DNA of 64,000 bases, taken from positions 369,528 to 433,527 of the forward strand of contig JAGVXL010000001.1 in NCBI GenBank assembly GCA_018303805.1, written 5' to 3'. Each line of letters starts with the position of its first letter. Within the stretch, counting starts at the first letter, position 1. Below the pieces are notes generated by a model, which ran no database searches, had not been told where the DNA came from, and was given only the letters and a program-made list of their open reading frames with translations. Below, in pieces: positions 8,670-18,836 of this stretch. The DNA is from Candidatus Pacearchaeota archaeon (GTDB lineage Archaea; Nanobdellota; Nanobdellia; Pacearchaeales; DTIR01). Made by a program: the position numbers and the translations under genes.

Positions 8670-9673
8670 TTTTTCCCGTAATTCTCGCTCGTAATCCTCC
8701 CGCTGGAGAATTGCCTACGAGCCATGCCCGTTCTCCACCATTTTTCATTCTCTTTATACCACTTAATTGTTTTTTTCAGTGCATCTCTAAAATCATGTTC
8801 TGGCTTCCATCCAATATCATTAATTTTTGAGCAATCAAGGGCGTACCTTTTATCATGCCCTTTTCTGTCAGGAACAAATTCAATAAATCTTTCATCTTTG
8901 ATAAGCTCATTTAAAATGAGGTTAGTCAATTCAAGATTTGTTTTCTCATTTCCACTTCCAACATTATAAATCTCTCCTGCCTTGCCATTATGCAAAATGA
9001 AATCAATTGCCTCACAGTTATCCTTGACATAAATCCATTCCCTGACATTCAAGCCATCTCCGTAAAGAGGCACTTTCTTTCCTTCAAGCAGGTTTGTTAT
9101 AAATAAAGGGATAACTTTTTCAGGATATTGATAAGGGCCAAAGTTGTTGCATGTTCTGGTTATTACAACAGGCAATCCATGCGTGACAAAATAGCTCATC
9201 GCAAGCAAGTCAGCAGAAGCCTTTGATGCTGCATAGGGGCTGTTTGGATGCAAGGTATCTGTCTCCTTAAAACTGCCTTCTAAAATGCTGCCATAAACCT
9301 CGTCTGTTGAAATCTGAAGAAATTTTTTGATATTGCTCTGTAAAGCAGCATCAAGCAAAACACAAGTCCCTTCAACATTTGTCCTTATAAATTCCTCAGA
9401 ATTTTTAATGCTTCTGTCAACATGTGTTGAGGCAGCAAAATTGATGACTGCATCAGCATCCTTCATCAGTCTTTTAACAAGTCCAGCATCACAGATATCC
9501 CCCCGCATGAACTGATAATTCCTGCTTTTCTCAATATCCCCGAGATTTTCAGGATTTCCGGCATAAGTCAGTTTGTCAAGGTTTGTGATTCTGCAATCTT
9601 GATGATTATCCAGCATATACTTGATAAAATTACTTCCTATAAAACCGCAGCCGCCTGTTATAAGTAGATTCAT
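8666..9673 (-). CDS. rmlB: dTDP-glucose 4,6-dehydratase
   Basis: A 335-residue extended SDR. MNLLITGGCGFIGSNFIKYM is the NAD-binding start; STDEVYG near residue 125 supplies the catalytic Thr-Asp-Glu triad that distinguishes 4,6-dehydratases; YAASKASADLL near 153 is the YxxxK motif; NNFGPYQYPEK follows. It converts dTDP-glucose to the 4-keto-6-deoxy sugar. First gene of a three-gene operon with 4-bp overlaps. About the last 15 residues look non-conserved. Confidence 0.92.
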   Translation of the reverse strand: MNLLITGGCGFIGSNFIKYMLDNHQDCRITNLDKLTYAGNPENLGDIEKSRNYQFMRGDICDAGLVKRLMKDADAVINFAASTHVDRSIKNSEEFIRTNVEGTCVLLDAALQSNIKKFLQISTDEVYGSILEGSFKETDTLHPNSPYAASKASADLLAMSYFVTHGLPVVITRTCNNFGPYQYPEKVIPLFITNLLEGKKVPLYGDGLNVREWIYVKDNCEAIDFILHNGKAGEIYNVGSGNEKTNLELTNLILNELIKDERFIEFVPDRKGHDKRYALDCSKINDIGWKPEHDFRDALKKTIKWYKENEKWWRTGMARRQFSSGRITSENYGKK

Positions 9674-9825
9674 TTTTATTGCAATTCCTTATCAATCTTA
9701 ACCCCCTCAATCATATTTTGGAAATACAAGAGATTAACTTATAAGGCTTGTGGAATTCAAACTCGAAAGTAATTAAAAGCCTCTTGTGGTGAAATATTTA
9801 TAAATTTTTAAAGACAAAACAAAAA

Positions 9826-10944
9826 ATGCAAAAAAATAAAAAAGCCAAAATTGCTGTATTGGCAACATTTTTCTGGCCTGTATCGGGGGATGTTCATGAT
9901 TATCCCTATAACATTGCAAGAATGCTAAAAGAGGCGAAACAGGATTTTGAAGTTCTTACTCCAAATGTATGGCCTGATGGCAGAAAAATAAAATCAATGG
10001 AGGAGAAGCATAATGGCATTCTAATAAAAAGATTTCCCGTTTATGCGGGCATAACCTGGTTCACAAAACTCTGGTTTCCTGAATTTGAAAATGTCAGCAT
10101 TATCCACTGCTGCGGGGGTTACAGGCATCCGCATATGTTTATTGCCTTCCTGAAAAGAGGAAAGGCAAAGTTTATGCTTTCGCCTTTTTTTCCAATGCAT
10201 CCCAGAAAAAATCCTTTCCTAAAACTTGCAGTCTGGGTTATTGACAACACAATTGGAAAATATGTTATTTCACATTCTGATTGCTGTTTTGCAGAAACAA
10301 AGCAGGAGGCAAAGTGGCTGAAAAAACTTGGGGCAAGGAAGGTTGTCATGCTGCCAAACTCGTTGCCTGATGAAGCATTTAAAAGAGGCAATGCGGCAGC
10401 ATTCAGGAAAAAATATGGCATCAAGGGCAAAATGCTTTTCTCGCTTGGCAGGCAGGTTCCAATAAAAAATTTTGAGGAGATTATAAGCATAATGCCGAAA
10501 CTTGATGCAACGCTTGTGATTGGCGGAGAAAAAACGCAATACACAGAGAAATGCAATAAGCTAGCAGAAAAATTAGGCATGGAAAGAAACATAATCTGGC
10601 CTGGCTTCATGAACCAGCAACAGAAAACAGATGCGTACTCTGCCTGCGATATTTATCTCTGCAGCAGCATCCGCGAGAGTTTAGGAACAACTGTTCTTGA
10701 GGCAATGGCTCAAAGCAAGCCAGTAATAGCAACGAATGCTGGCGGCATTCCCGAAGTAGTGCCAGATAAATTTTGCCTGTATAAACAAGGCAATAAGAAG
10801 GAATTGCTGGAAAAGATAAGCAAGCTGCTCGAAGACAAAAAACTTGCCTCTAAAATTGCAGAAAAGGGAAAGAGAAAAGCCCTGCAGTTCAGATTTGAGA
10901 TTACAAAAAAAACTTACCTTAAAACAATCAATGAGTTAAATTAA
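9826..10944 (+). CDS. GT4 family glycosyltransferase
   Basis: A 372-residue GT-B enzyme. The N-domain has a VSGDVHDYPYNIARML acceptor loop; the C-domain starts near residue 190 (GKMLFSLGRQVPIKNFEEII) and includes the E-x7-E donor motif RESLGTTVLEAMA near 283. A TATA box (TTTATAAA) about 21 nt before the ATG gives it a leaderless promoter. It heads a three-gene operon with a polysaccharide deacetylase and a FemAB-like protein, so it probably adds a sugar later modified by these. Confidence 0.87.
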   Translation: MQKNKKAKIAVLATFFWPVSGDVHDYPYNIARMLKEAKQDFEVLTPNVWPDGRKIKSMEEKHNGILIKRFPVYAGITWFTKLWFPEFENVSIIHCCGGYRHPHMFIAFLKRGKAKFMLSPFFPMHPRKNPFLKLAVWVIDNTIGKYVISHSDCCFAETKQEAKWLKKLGARKVVMLPNSLPDEAFKRGNAAAFRKKYGIKGKMLFSLGRQVPIKNFEEIISIMPKLDATLVIGGEKTQYTEKCNKLAEKLGMERNIIWPGFMNQQQKTDAYSACDIYLCSSIRESLGTTVLEAMAQSKPVIATNAGGIPEVVPDKFCLYKQGNKKELLEKISKLLEDKKLASKIAEKGKRKALQFRFEITKKTYLKTINELN

Positions 10945-10946
10945 AA

Positions 10947-11678
10947 ATGCTGAAAGTTTGTGTAGTTGTAGATGTTGAGAATTTTATTTCATTCAAGCAG
11001 GGCAATCCTTCTTGGAACTCTTGGCAGAAATTGAAGGGCAGAATCAACAATTTAATCAAAGACTTCAGATATGACAAAAATGGATTTGAAAAAATCTACA
11101 AACTTGCAGAAAAAGAAAAATTTCCTATAAGTTTCATGCTTGTTGGCAGTTTATTCCAACCTGAAAAAAGCCAGAAATTCATTGATTTTGGCTATCACAC
11201 ATTAAGCCATAAGCCATTGACATTGATTTCTGATGCTGAATTAAAAGAAGAGGTTAAAAACATATACAATGCAAAAAGTTTCTCTGCACCTATGTGGATG
11301 ATTGAAGATTCGGAAAACCCATCAAGAATATTTGAGGCATTGAAAAAGCAAAAATACAAAATCACAGTTTATAGGGGGGCAAACAATGGCATAAGCAACA
11401 GGCATGAAAACAGAATAAGCAAGCCAATCACAAAATACGGCATACAATGTGTTTACACAAGCAATTGGTTTGACGGCGAGAGGAAGCAAAAAATTAGGGA
11501 AATTTTGAGGGAAATAATGCAGAGTTCAGAAAGGGATGCTGTTTACTGCATAACAACCCATGACTTCAGCAACAAAAACATGAAAAATTTCAAATTTTTA
11601 GTTAAAAAGCTCAAAGAGATGCAGAAAAAAGGGATGATAAATATTGTAAATATGAAACAGCTTGCGAGGGATAGATGA
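10947..11678 (+). CDS. Polysaccharide deacetylase family protein (NodB-like)
   Basis: A 243-residue protein. The NodB-type features are an early acidic metal ligand (VVVDVEN, about residues 6-12), the GYHTLSHKPL segment near residue 88 matching the H(S/T)xxH zinc motif, a middle SAPMWMIED stretch replacing the RxPxG motif, and a late THDF histidine near 205. The family removes N- or O-acetyl groups from glycans using a metal. Two bases separate it from the glycosyltransferase, and its stop overlaps the next start (ATGA). Substrate unknown. Confidence 0.72.
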   Translation: MLKVCVVVDVENFISFKQGNPSWNSWQKLKGRINNLIKDFRYDKNGFEKIYKLAEKEKFPISFMLVGSLFQPEKSQKFIDFGYHTLSHKPLTLISDAELKEEVKNIYNAKSFSAPMWMIEDSENPSRIFEALKKQKYKITVYRGANNGISNRHENRISKPITKYGIQCVYTSNWFDGERKQKIREILREIMQSSERDAVYCITTHDFSNKNMKNFKFLVKKLKEMQKKGMINIVNMKQLARDR

Positions 11679-12310
11679 AAATGGCATGGAAAGGCTTTAA
11701 GGATATTCAAGCAACAATTGAAATAGACTTGACAAAAACACTGGAAGAATTATGGAAAGGTTTGGACAAGGATGCGCGATGGGGTGTGAACAAGGCAAAA
11801 AAAGAGGGCTTAATAATGCAAGAAGCCAAGGAAGAGGATTGGCAGAAATTTTATCCAATTTATGCTGATACATGCAAAAGGGGCATTATTCCTCCCTTGC
11901 CTCTTGAAGAAACCAAGAAATCAAAGCTTTTTGTATGCAAGAAGGATGCAAATATTATTGCCGGCGCGGCAGTAAAACAAAAAGATGAAAAGATTGAATT
12001 ATTCCTAAATGCTTCTCTGCCAAAATTCCTGAATCTTCAGCCAAATAACCTTATTTACTGGGGGCTGATAGAATATGGGAAAAATAATAATTTCAAGGTT
12101 CTTGATTTAGGCGGCTATCAATTAAAGGCAAAACCTGGAAATAAACTTTATGAAGTTAATAGATTCAAGGAAAGATGGGGCGGCAGGATTGTTACTTACC
12201 ACATCCACAGCAAGAATCCACTTTACATTCTTGGAAGAAAGATAATCAGAAATTTTCCTGTTGCAAAAAAGATAAGGGACAAAATGAGGATGATAAAATC
12301 TGCAACTTAA
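11675..12310 (+). CDS. FemAB/GNAT-like acyltransferase
   Basis: A 211-residue protein resembling single-domain FemAB proteins: LDKDARWGVNKAKKEG near residue 30 corresponds to the R-x-x-I-x-K-A region, and LIYWGLIEYGKNNNFKVLDL with NRFKERWGG near residue 155 matches the GNAT fold end (F-K-x-x-F/W-G). In bacteria these transfer aminoacyl groups from tRNA to peptidoglycan; archaeal homologues in glycan clusters probably acylate sugars. It is coupled to the deacetylase by a 4-bp overlap, suggesting removal and replacement of N-acyl groups (inference). Convergent with the next gene, overlapping by 4 bp. Confidence 0.65.
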   Translation: MKMAWKGFKDIQATIEIDLTKTLEELWKGLDKDARWGVNKAKKEGLIMQEAKEEDWQKFYPIYADTCKRGIIPPLPLEETKKSKLFVCKKDANIIAGAAVKQKDEKIELFLNASLPKFLNLQPNNLIYWGLIEYGKNNNFKVLDLGGYQLKAKPGNKLYEVNRFKERWGGRIVTYHIHSKNPLYILGRKIIRNFPVAKKIRDKMRMIKSAT

Positions 12311-13449
12311 ATTTTTCCTGATTTAATTGCTTTTCGCATTGCCTCATCAATTTGCCCCTGCATCCTCTCCAACGAGAATTTTTTTGCCCTTTGCCTTGCA
12401 TTCCTGCTCATTCTCCCCCATAACCTTTGATTTTTAACAAGCATCTTCAGCTTTTCTACTGCCTCTTCCCTTGTATCAAACAGAAAGCCATTTTTTCCAT
12501 TTTCAACAGACTCTTTATAGCCCCCTTTATTAAGCAGTATAGGCACACATCCATGCGCCATTGCCTCAACAGCAGACATGCCAAAATGCTCAAGCAATGC
12601 AGGATACTTACTTTCATTGATGCCAAGGCCTTTTGCCTGAACAAAGATTTTTGATTCTGAATATATTTTATTCAGTTCCCTGCCCTTGGGATTTATTATA
12701 ATCCTGATTGGATATCCTTCTGACAATTTTTTCAGCTTTTCATAATATTCTGCAGGCGGCTCGCTGCCGCAAATCCAGCACTCATAATCCTTTATGCCAG
12801 CATCGTAAACTGCCTTAAAGCACTCTATTGTGAATTCATAATTCTTGTCGGGGGTTAATCTGCCCAGGCTAAGAATTATGCTTTTCCTGCGTGCAGAAAT
12901 CTTTTTTGGAATGTCTATTGGCGGGTAGATTACAGAAGAATTAACACCCCATTTCTTCCCCAGCCATGCCTTGGTATAATTGGAATTGCAGTAAACTTTA
13001 TCATACTGCCTGGCATAATTCCTGGCAATTGTCTTCAAGAGCCATCTTGCGCACAATTTTACAAAATCAAAAAAAGATTCTGCGGGCTTGGGCCATTTCA
13101 AGCCAAAAAAATGGCAGTACATCACATTGTATCTTGCGTTCGGCTTTACTGTTTCATGAGCATCAGCATTGAAAAACAAGTCATACTCCATTGCAATCCT
13201 TGAAATTTTTCTGAAGCTAAACAGATGCAGCAAGGTGGGGTTCAGACTGCTTTTTTTGTAGAGATATTTGAAATTTTTTATTCGAGAAAAGTCTACCGCA
13301 TATGCCTCTTCAAGCTGTTTTTTGCTTACTGGGAATAGGCTGAGAATATCAACATCATTTGTTTTGCTTAAATGCTCTGTGATTTTGCAGTCAAATTTCT
13401 GCCCCCCACCTATGCTGTGCAAAGCCCAGTCATACACGCATATCTTCAT
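12307..13449 (-). CDS. GT4 family glycosyltransferase
   Basis: A 380-residue GT-B enzyme starting MKICVYDWALHSIGGGQ, with the GGGQ acceptor loop and C-domain from about residue 180 (ILSLGRLTPDKNYEFTIECF). The E-x7-E motif is LLEHFGMSAVEAMAHG near residue 292, characteristic of ALG11/mannosyltransferase-like enzymes. The start was set at 13449 because TTTATATA ends about 21 nt upstream, the spacing seen at other leaderless genes here; an ATG at 13458 is the alternative. Monocistronic. Sugar specificity unknown. Confidence 0.86.
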   Translation of the reverse strand: MKICVYDWALHSIGGGQKFDCKITEHLSKTNDVDILSLFPVSKKQLEEAYAVDFSRIKNFKYLYKKSSLNPTLLHLFSFRKISRIAMEYDLFFNADAHETVKPNARYNVMYCHFFGLKWPKPAESFFDFVKLCARWLLKTIARNYARQYDKVYCNSNYTKAWLGKKWGVNSSVIYPPIDIPKKISARRKSIILSLGRLTPDKNYEFTIECFKAVYDAGIKDYECWICGSEPPAEYYEKLKKLSEGYPIRIIINPKGRELNKIYSESKIFVQAKGLGINESKYPALLEHFGMSAVEAMAHGCVPILLNKGGYKESVENGKNGFLFDTREEAVEKLKMLVKNQRLWGRMSRNARQRAKKFSLERMQGQIDEAMRKAIKSGKI

Positions 13450-13530
13450 AATATCCATACCTTCTTCCGCTATATAAAGATTATTTACTGGAATTCCACA
13501 AGTAATTTAAACGATTTCTCTGCCTTATAA

Positions 13531-14997
13531 ATGATGGAAAAAAATAATTCAAGAGCGGTAAAACTTGCACTTGTAAATATAACAAAGGACTTAGAATGCC
13601 CCCCATTAACCCTGGTTTATCTTGCTACATACCTAAAAAAACACCTGAAAAACAGGATAAAAATAAAGATAGTAGACATTAATTTTGAAGACCCATCAAA
13701 AACAATAATGCGGCTCAAACCAGATATTGTAGGCATATCATCCATGACAATCAGGTATAATTATGCCAAGAGACTTGTAGAACAACTTAAAAAGCATGCA
13801 GATGTGCCTGTTATTTTGGGTGGCGTGCACATTTCCACATGCCCAGAGTCCTTCAGCAAGGTTTTTGACATTGCTGTCAGGGGGGAGGGAGAAAAAACAA
13901 TTCTGGAGCTTATTGAATTATTTGAAAAAAGAAGGGCTTTTCCTGTAGATGAGCTGAAAAAGATCAAGGGAATAATGTTCTGGGATAACAGCAATGCAGT
14001 CAGGACAGAAGCAAGAGAGATGCTCGACCTGAAAGAGATTCCTGTTCCCGATAGAGATTACCTCAACCCGCAATATTTCTGGCCAAGGGTTTCATACAAT
14101 AAAATAAGGGGAAAAAAAGTCATAGAGGCAGGTATGTTAACATCTAGAGGGTGCCCTTACAGATGCGTTTTCTGCTCAACCTCATTGTTCTGGAACAAGA
14201 TTAGATTCCAGGCTGCTGAAAAAGTCGCAAAGGAGATTAAGTACCTAATCACAAATTTTAAGGTAAACTATATTGTTATGTATGATGATTTTTTTGCGAT
14301 AACAGAGGATAGGGCAACAGAAATCTACAATGCAATGAAAAAAGAAAGTTTAATAGGAAAAGTAAGGATTTCATGCTCCTTAAGGGCAAATCTTGTTACA
14401 GACAAGTTGTGCAGCATATTGAGAAAAATTGGCGTTGTAACAGCTAATTTTGGCTTCGAATCTGGCAGCAACAGAATCTTGCAGTACCTTAAGGCAGAAA
14501 GCGTCACAGTTGAGCAGAATAAAAATGCAGTCCGACTATGCAGAAAGCACGGCTTTGATGTTACCGGCTCTTTTATGATGGGGAACCCCGGAGAAAAAAT
14601 GGAAGATATGCAAAAAACACTTGAATTGATGGGCTGGATGCAGAAGAAAGGCGTAATAGACCTGTGGTGTGGCGTGGCAAAGCCATACCCCGCAACCAAA
14701 TTTTGGGAATACGGCATCAAAAACAACCTAATAGACGAAAATTTTAACTTTGATTTGGTTGACCCGAGCTACATACACAATCCTGTTTTTCTTGACAAAA
14801 GCATAAGCAAAGAGGAATTTTTCAGGATTTTCAGGGAGGCAAAATATATATCATTTAGTATCTCCAATAAAAATGAGTCCAGAATAGCGAGAAAAATAAA
14901 GGATTTTGTTTACTACAACAAAATCCTATGCGATATAGCCAAGTTCATGGCCCAAAGGATGCCTGACAAAATAACAGAGAGGATGCATTTAAAATGA
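13531..14997 (+). CDS. B12-binding domain radical SAM protein
   Basis: A 488-residue class B radical SAM protein. An N-terminal cobalamin-binding-like Rossmann domain (about 10-150, with PPLTLVYLATYLKK and ILGGVHIST) precedes the radical SAM core carrying the 4Fe-4S motif RGCPYRCVFCS near residue 210. Homologues include BchE-like cyclases and methyltransferases acting on unreactive carbons. The GGVH segment lacks a full DxHxxG, so cobalamin may bind base-off. Its stop overlaps the next radical SAM start by 4 bp. Substrate unknown; surface glycan or lipid modification is inferred from context. Confidence 0.85.
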   Translation: MMEKNNSRAVKLALVNITKDLECPPLTLVYLATYLKKHLKNRIKIKIVDINFEDPSKTIMRLKPDIVGISSMTIRYNYAKRLVEQLKKHADVPVILGGVHISTCPESFSKVFDIAVRGEGEKTILELIELFEKRRAFPVDELKKIKGIMFWDNSNAVRTEAREMLDLKEIPVPDRDYLNPQYFWPRVSYNKIRGKKVIEAGMLTSRGCPYRCVFCSTSLFWNKIRFQAAEKVAKEIKYLITNFKVNYIVMYDDFFAITEDRATEIYNAMKKESLIGKVRISCSLRANLVTDKLCSILRKIGVVTANFGFESGSNRILQYLKAESVTVEQNKNAVRLCRKHGFDVTGSFMMGNPGEKMEDMQKTLELMGWMQKKGVIDLWCGVAKPYPATKFWEYGIKNNLIDENFNFDLVDPSYIHNPVFLDKSISKEEFFRIFREAKYISFSISNKNESRIARKIKDFVYYNKILCDIAKFMAQRMPDKITERMHLK

Positions 14998-16487
14998 AAT
15001 CAGAAGAGTTGAGGAATATAAAGGAAGTAGGGGAAGATAAAAGGAAACGTGTGCTTTTTGCTAACCCAAGAAGAAACACAACAACAAACCAAGTTCCGCA
15101 CATGGGGCTGGCAATTCTTGCTTCGATATTGAAGAAAAGGGGGCATGAAATTCTTGTTGTGGACTACAACCTAATTCCAGATGCGCCTAATATCCCAAGC
15201 TTCATAAGGAAATTCAAGCCAGATGTCATAGGCATAACCATCTATACTGCTAATACAAAAGAGGCTGACAAAATAATAGGCGATTCCAAAATTTTTGCCC
15301 CAAACACCCCGCTAATTGTTGGCGGGCCGCATCCGACTCTTTATTATGACGAATCGCAGAAAGATAATCGGATAGATTATATTGTAAGGGGAGAGGCAGA
15401 ACTAGTAATTATGGATTTGGTTGAGAATGCAAAAAAGGAGAAAATAGCAAGTATAATTCAGGCGAGGGAAAGAGTAAATCCTGATGATGTGCCCTATCCT
15501 GAATACAAGGTATTTTACAAATGGCAGTACATCAGGGGATACTCAATAATGACTTCAAGAGGATGCCCTTACAGGTGCAGTTTCTGCCCTGTTGTTTCTG
15601 TCTCTGGGAAATTATGGAGGGTAAGAGCTCCTGAGAGTTGCATAAGGGAAATAGAGCATGCAATGAAAGAGATTTCACCAAACCTTCATATTCTTGTGCA
15701 GGACGACAACCCGCTTGTTGACAAGAATAGATTTTACAGATTTCTCAGAATTTATGCTGAAAGAATAGGATTGAGGTTAAGCGTAACGAATATTCGGGCA
15801 GATGATGTTAATGATGAGCTGCTCACATTGTTGAAAAAGGCAAACTGCAATTCTGTAGGCTTGGGGGTTGAGCATGCGCATCCTGAAGTTTTCAAGCTGA
15901 TAAACAAAGGCGAAACTCTTGAGCAGATAGAAAAAGCGGCAAACCTTGTAAGAAATCACGGCATGCTGTTAAGCTTGTGCTTTGTTATTGGATTGCCTGG
16001 AGACAACATCAGGAGAATAAGGGCTTCTATAGAATTCGCAAAAAAGCTAAAACCTGATTCAATATACTGGAATTCTGTTATGCCTTACAGGAGCACTTCA
16101 ATAAGGGCCTGGTTTGGGAAGCATGGCACATTATACAACGAGATAGGGCATACATCCCTTGCCGAAGGGAGTTTCATGGCTAATGAACCGGTTGTTGAAA
16201 CTCCTGACTTTACAAAAGAGGAAAGAATAAAGGCACATTATTTGTGCCTGTTTGAAACCATTGATGACAAGTTAAAATTAGGCAAATCAATCCTGATTTT
16301 TTTAGAGGCTGCAAAATACCAGCTTTACAGCGAATTTTTCTACTGGCTGCCGAGAGCAGTGATAAAAGAGATTAAAAATACTCGAAGTCTGATTGAAAAA
16401 GCACATGATTATTCAAAGCGTGAAGGTGTAAAAGCAATGCTTGAAAGGATGATTTTCCTTATGAAAAGCAGAAATGCAGAAAATTAA
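14994..16487 (+). CDS. B12-binding domain radical SAM protein
   Basis: A 497-residue paralogue of the preceding gene and translationally coupled to it (ATGA). The B12-like domain (about 15-150; HMGLAILASILKKRGHEI, VGGPHPTLYYDE) precedes the radical SAM motif RGCPYRCSFCP near residue 190 and a C-terminal helical region. The next gene is convergent. Function unknown beyond the family's carbon methylation or cyclisation chemistry. Confidence 0.85.
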   Translation: MKSEELRNIKEVGEDKRKRVLFANPRRNTTTNQVPHMGLAILASILKKRGHEILVVDYNLIPDAPNIPSFIRKFKPDVIGITIYTANTKEADKIIGDSKIFAPNTPLIVGGPHPTLYYDESQKDNRIDYIVRGEAELVIMDLVENAKKEKIASIIQARERVNPDDVPYPEYKVFYKWQYIRGYSIMTSRGCPYRCSFCPVVSVSGKLWRVRAPESCIREIEHAMKEISPNLHILVQDDNPLVDKNRFYRFLRIYAERIGLRLSVTNIRADDVNDELLTLLKKANCNSVGLGVEHAHPEVFKLINKGETLEQIEKAANLVRNHGMLLSLCFVIGLPGDNIRRIRASIEFAKKLKPDSIYWNSVMPYRSTSIRAWFGKHGTLYNEIGHTSLAEGSFMANEPVVETPDFTKEERIKAHYLCLFETIDDKLKLGKSILIFLEAAKYQLYSEFFYWLPRAVIKEIKNTRSLIEKAHDYSKREGVKAMLERMIFLMKSRNAEN

Positions 16488-16489
16488 AG

Positions 16490-17209
16490 TTAATAACGGC
16501 CAAGAAAGCTGTTTATCTTTATTCTGGCAATCTCAAGCAGCATCTTCAATGAATCCCTGAATGGATTCAATTTGCTGCCCGAAGCATCATTCCATATTAC
16601 TGGAATCTCAAGTATCTTTGTGCCCTTTTGCCTTGCGATAAATAATATCTCGACATCAAATGCCCACCCATCCAGTGTTTGCTTCTTGAAAATGGGTTTG
16701 CAATTCTTGAACAGCTTGAAGCCGCATTGGGTGTCCTGCACATTTACAGGCAACACTATTCTTGTAATCTTGCTGAATATCCCCCCAAGAAGAACTCTGA
16801 ATCTTGGCTGTTTTCTCACAATTTTATGCCCTTCAACAACCCTTGAACCAACTATTATGTCATAATCTTTTATAGATTTCATAAATTTGCCAAGTTCCTC
16901 TATTGGCGTGCTTAAATCTGCATCACAAAACAAGGCAAGATTGTTTTTTGCAGCAAGCATTCCTGTTCTGACAGCATAGCCCTTGCCTTGATTTTTTCTG
17001 TATTTTATTATCCTTAACCTCTTATCTCTTATTCTTCCCGCCACCTGCGCTGTATTATCCCTGCTGCCATCATCAACCACTATAATCTCAAAAGAATAGT
17101 TTTTTCTGCTCAGATAATCCCTTATCTTTTTTAAGCTGTTATAAATTCTATTCTCTTCATTATAGGCTGGGATTATAACAGATATTTTTTTCTGCCTGTA
17201 TTTTTTCAT
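16490..17209 (-). CDS. GT2 polyprenyl-phosphate glycosyltransferase (Alg5-like)
   Basis: A 239-residue protein with SVIIPAYNEENRI at the start, VVDDGSRDNT near residue 47 and the DXD-type CDADLSTPIEE near residue 93. The DADLSTP sequence is typical of dolichyl-phosphate beta-glucosyltransferases, which move a sugar from UDP or GDP onto polyprenyl phosphate at the cytosolic membrane face. No C-terminal membrane segment is obvious. The start at 17209 is 24 nt after a TTTAAA box; longer in-frame starts lie inside that promoter spacer. It may feed the GT39-type protein at 21.1 kb. Confidence 0.82.
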   Translation of the reverse strand: MKKYRQKKISVIIPAYNEENRIYNSLKKIRDYLSRKNYSFEIIVVDDGSRDNTAQVAGRIRDKRLRIIKYRKNQGKGYAVRTGMLAAKNNLALFCDADLSTPIEELGKFMKSIKDYDIIVGSRVVEGHKIVRKQPRFRVLLGGIFSKITRIVLPVNVQDTQCGFKLFKNCKPIFKKQTLDGWAFDVEILFIARQKGTKILEIPVIWNDASGSKLNPFRDSLKMLLEIARIKINSFLGRY

Positions 17210-17335
17210 TAAGGATATGATTTTCATAAGCAATTTAAACCTTTTTGTCAGTTATTTCTGTCTGTTTGCTGAATATCCAAACGAAATATTAATAAATCCA
17301 ATTTGTTCTTACTTTTAAGGGCTAACAGAATAAAA

Positions 17336-18835
17336 ATGAAGTCCATGAAAACTCTGCTTATCAACCCGCCTGAAACAGCCGAGAAAGGCGGTTTAACTGT
17401 CTTAGGCCTGCCTCTCGGCATACTTTATCTTGCAGCAGTATTAGAAAAAGAAAGCAAAGATGTAAAGATATTTGATTCCATTACCTGCACCAACAAGCTA
17501 ATCACAAAAGACATCGGCAACAATATGATTAGATTGGGTGCATCTTGGGAAAGAATAGAGGAAGAAATCAGAAAGACAGAGCCGAATATTATTGGAGTAT
17601 CAAACCATTTCAGCTCTCAAATTGACAATGCCATACGGGTTGCAAGGATTGCAAAAAAAGTGAATAGCAGAATAATAACTGTTGTCGGAGGGCCTCATGC
17701 CTCCTGCATGCCAGAGGATTTCCTAAAAGAAGAGTGCATAGATTTTATTGTGATGGGGGAGGGGGAATATGCCTTTCTAGAACTTGTAAAAAGGCTTGAA
17801 AAAAATGAGAGAATAGACAATATAGGCAACCTTGCTTTCAGAAAGAAAGGGAGGAATATAATCAATCCAGTAAAAGCCATAGAAAATCTTGATGAGCTGC
17901 CGTTCCCCGCATATCATCTGACAAACATGGAAAATTATTTCAATATTAGCAAGGATTTGGGCAGGGTGGCAGTTGGAGCAGTGAATGACAGAAAGATATC
18001 AGTGATAACATCTAGGGGGTGCCCTTATAATTGCTGTTTCTGCTCAATACACTGCCATATGGGAAGAAAATGGCGTGCACATTCAAGTGAGTATGTTATA
18101 AGGCATATCCAGTATCTTGTTGCTAAATTAAGGATTAACCATATAAGCTTTGAAGATGATAATCTTGTCTTGGACACAAAAAGGCTGGAAGAGATACTTG
18201 ACGGCATTGAAAAAAACAAAATAAAAATCGCCTGGGATACGCCCAATGGCATCCGGGCAGACAGAGTCAATCTAAATTTGCTTGGAAGGATGAAAAAGGC
18301 AGGATGCAGCTCAATAAAAATAGGCATAGAATCAGGGGACCAGCATGTCCTGGACAATATTGTCGGCAAGAATCTTAAACTGAAAGATGTTATTGATGTG
18401 GCAGATGCCTGCAAGAAACTGGATATTCCGCTTACAGGCTTCTTTATAATAGGTTATCCTGAAGAAAAGAAGGAAAATATTAAACACACTCTTGACTTTG
18501 CTTACATGCTTAAGAGGAGATACTATATGGATTCTGTCATGACTATTGCGATGCCCTTGATTGGAACAAAGATGTACGAAACAAGCAAGGAAAAAAACTA
18601 TCTGGTTGAAGGGCATAACCCGTCAGAATTTGGAAGCAAGGATAGCTGGGTAATCGAAACTGAAAATTTCAATCTTGATTACCTTAGATCAGAAAGAAAC
18701 AGATTTTACAAAAAGATAATGCTGCTGCAAATATTGCAAATTATAGGGAAACCATCAATATTGTTGAGATATATCCATATTTTAAAAAATCCGAAAAACT
18801 GCATGCAAATTTTAAGATATTTGATAAAAACATAA
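17336..18835 (+). CDS. B12-binding domain radical SAM protein
   Basis: A 499-residue protein from ATG 17336 (an upstream TTG at 17303 is the less likely start). N-terminal MKTLLINPP opens a B12-like domain with VVGGPHASCMPEDFL near residue 120 and GEGEYAFLEL; the radical SAM cysteines are RGCPYNCCFCS near 226. The C-terminal region is helical and basic. It is followed one base later by another family member. Substrate unknown. Confidence 0.85.
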   Translation: MKSMKTLLINPPETAEKGGLTVLGLPLGILYLAAVLEKESKDVKIFDSITCTNKLITKDIGNNMIRLGASWERIEEEIRKTEPNIIGVSNHFSSQIDNAIRVARIAKKVNSRIITVVGGPHASCMPEDFLKEECIDFIVMGEGEYAFLELVKRLEKNERIDNIGNLAFRKKGRNIINPVKAIENLDELPFPAYHLTNMENYFNISKDLGRVAVGAVNDRKISVITSRGCPYNCCFCSIHCHMGRKWRAHSSEYVIRHIQYLVAKLRINHISFEDDNLVLDTKRLEEILDGIEKNKIKIAWDTPNGIRADRVNLNLLGRMKKAGCSSIKIGIESGDQHVLDNIVGKNLKLKDVIDVADACKKLDIPLTGFFIIGYPEEKKENIKHTLDFAYMLKRRYYMDSVMTIAMPLIGTKMYETSKEKNYLVEGHNPSEFGSKDSWVIETENFNLDYLRSERNRFYKKIMLLQILQIIGKPSILLRYIHILKNPKNCMQILRYLIKT

Positions 18836-18836
18836 A

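Noticed and set aside
7135-9673. Complete dTDP-L-rhamnose pathway
   Set aside because: RmlA-, RmlD-like and RmlB are present but no RmlC epimerase is encoded nearby, so the end product cannot be called rhamnose.
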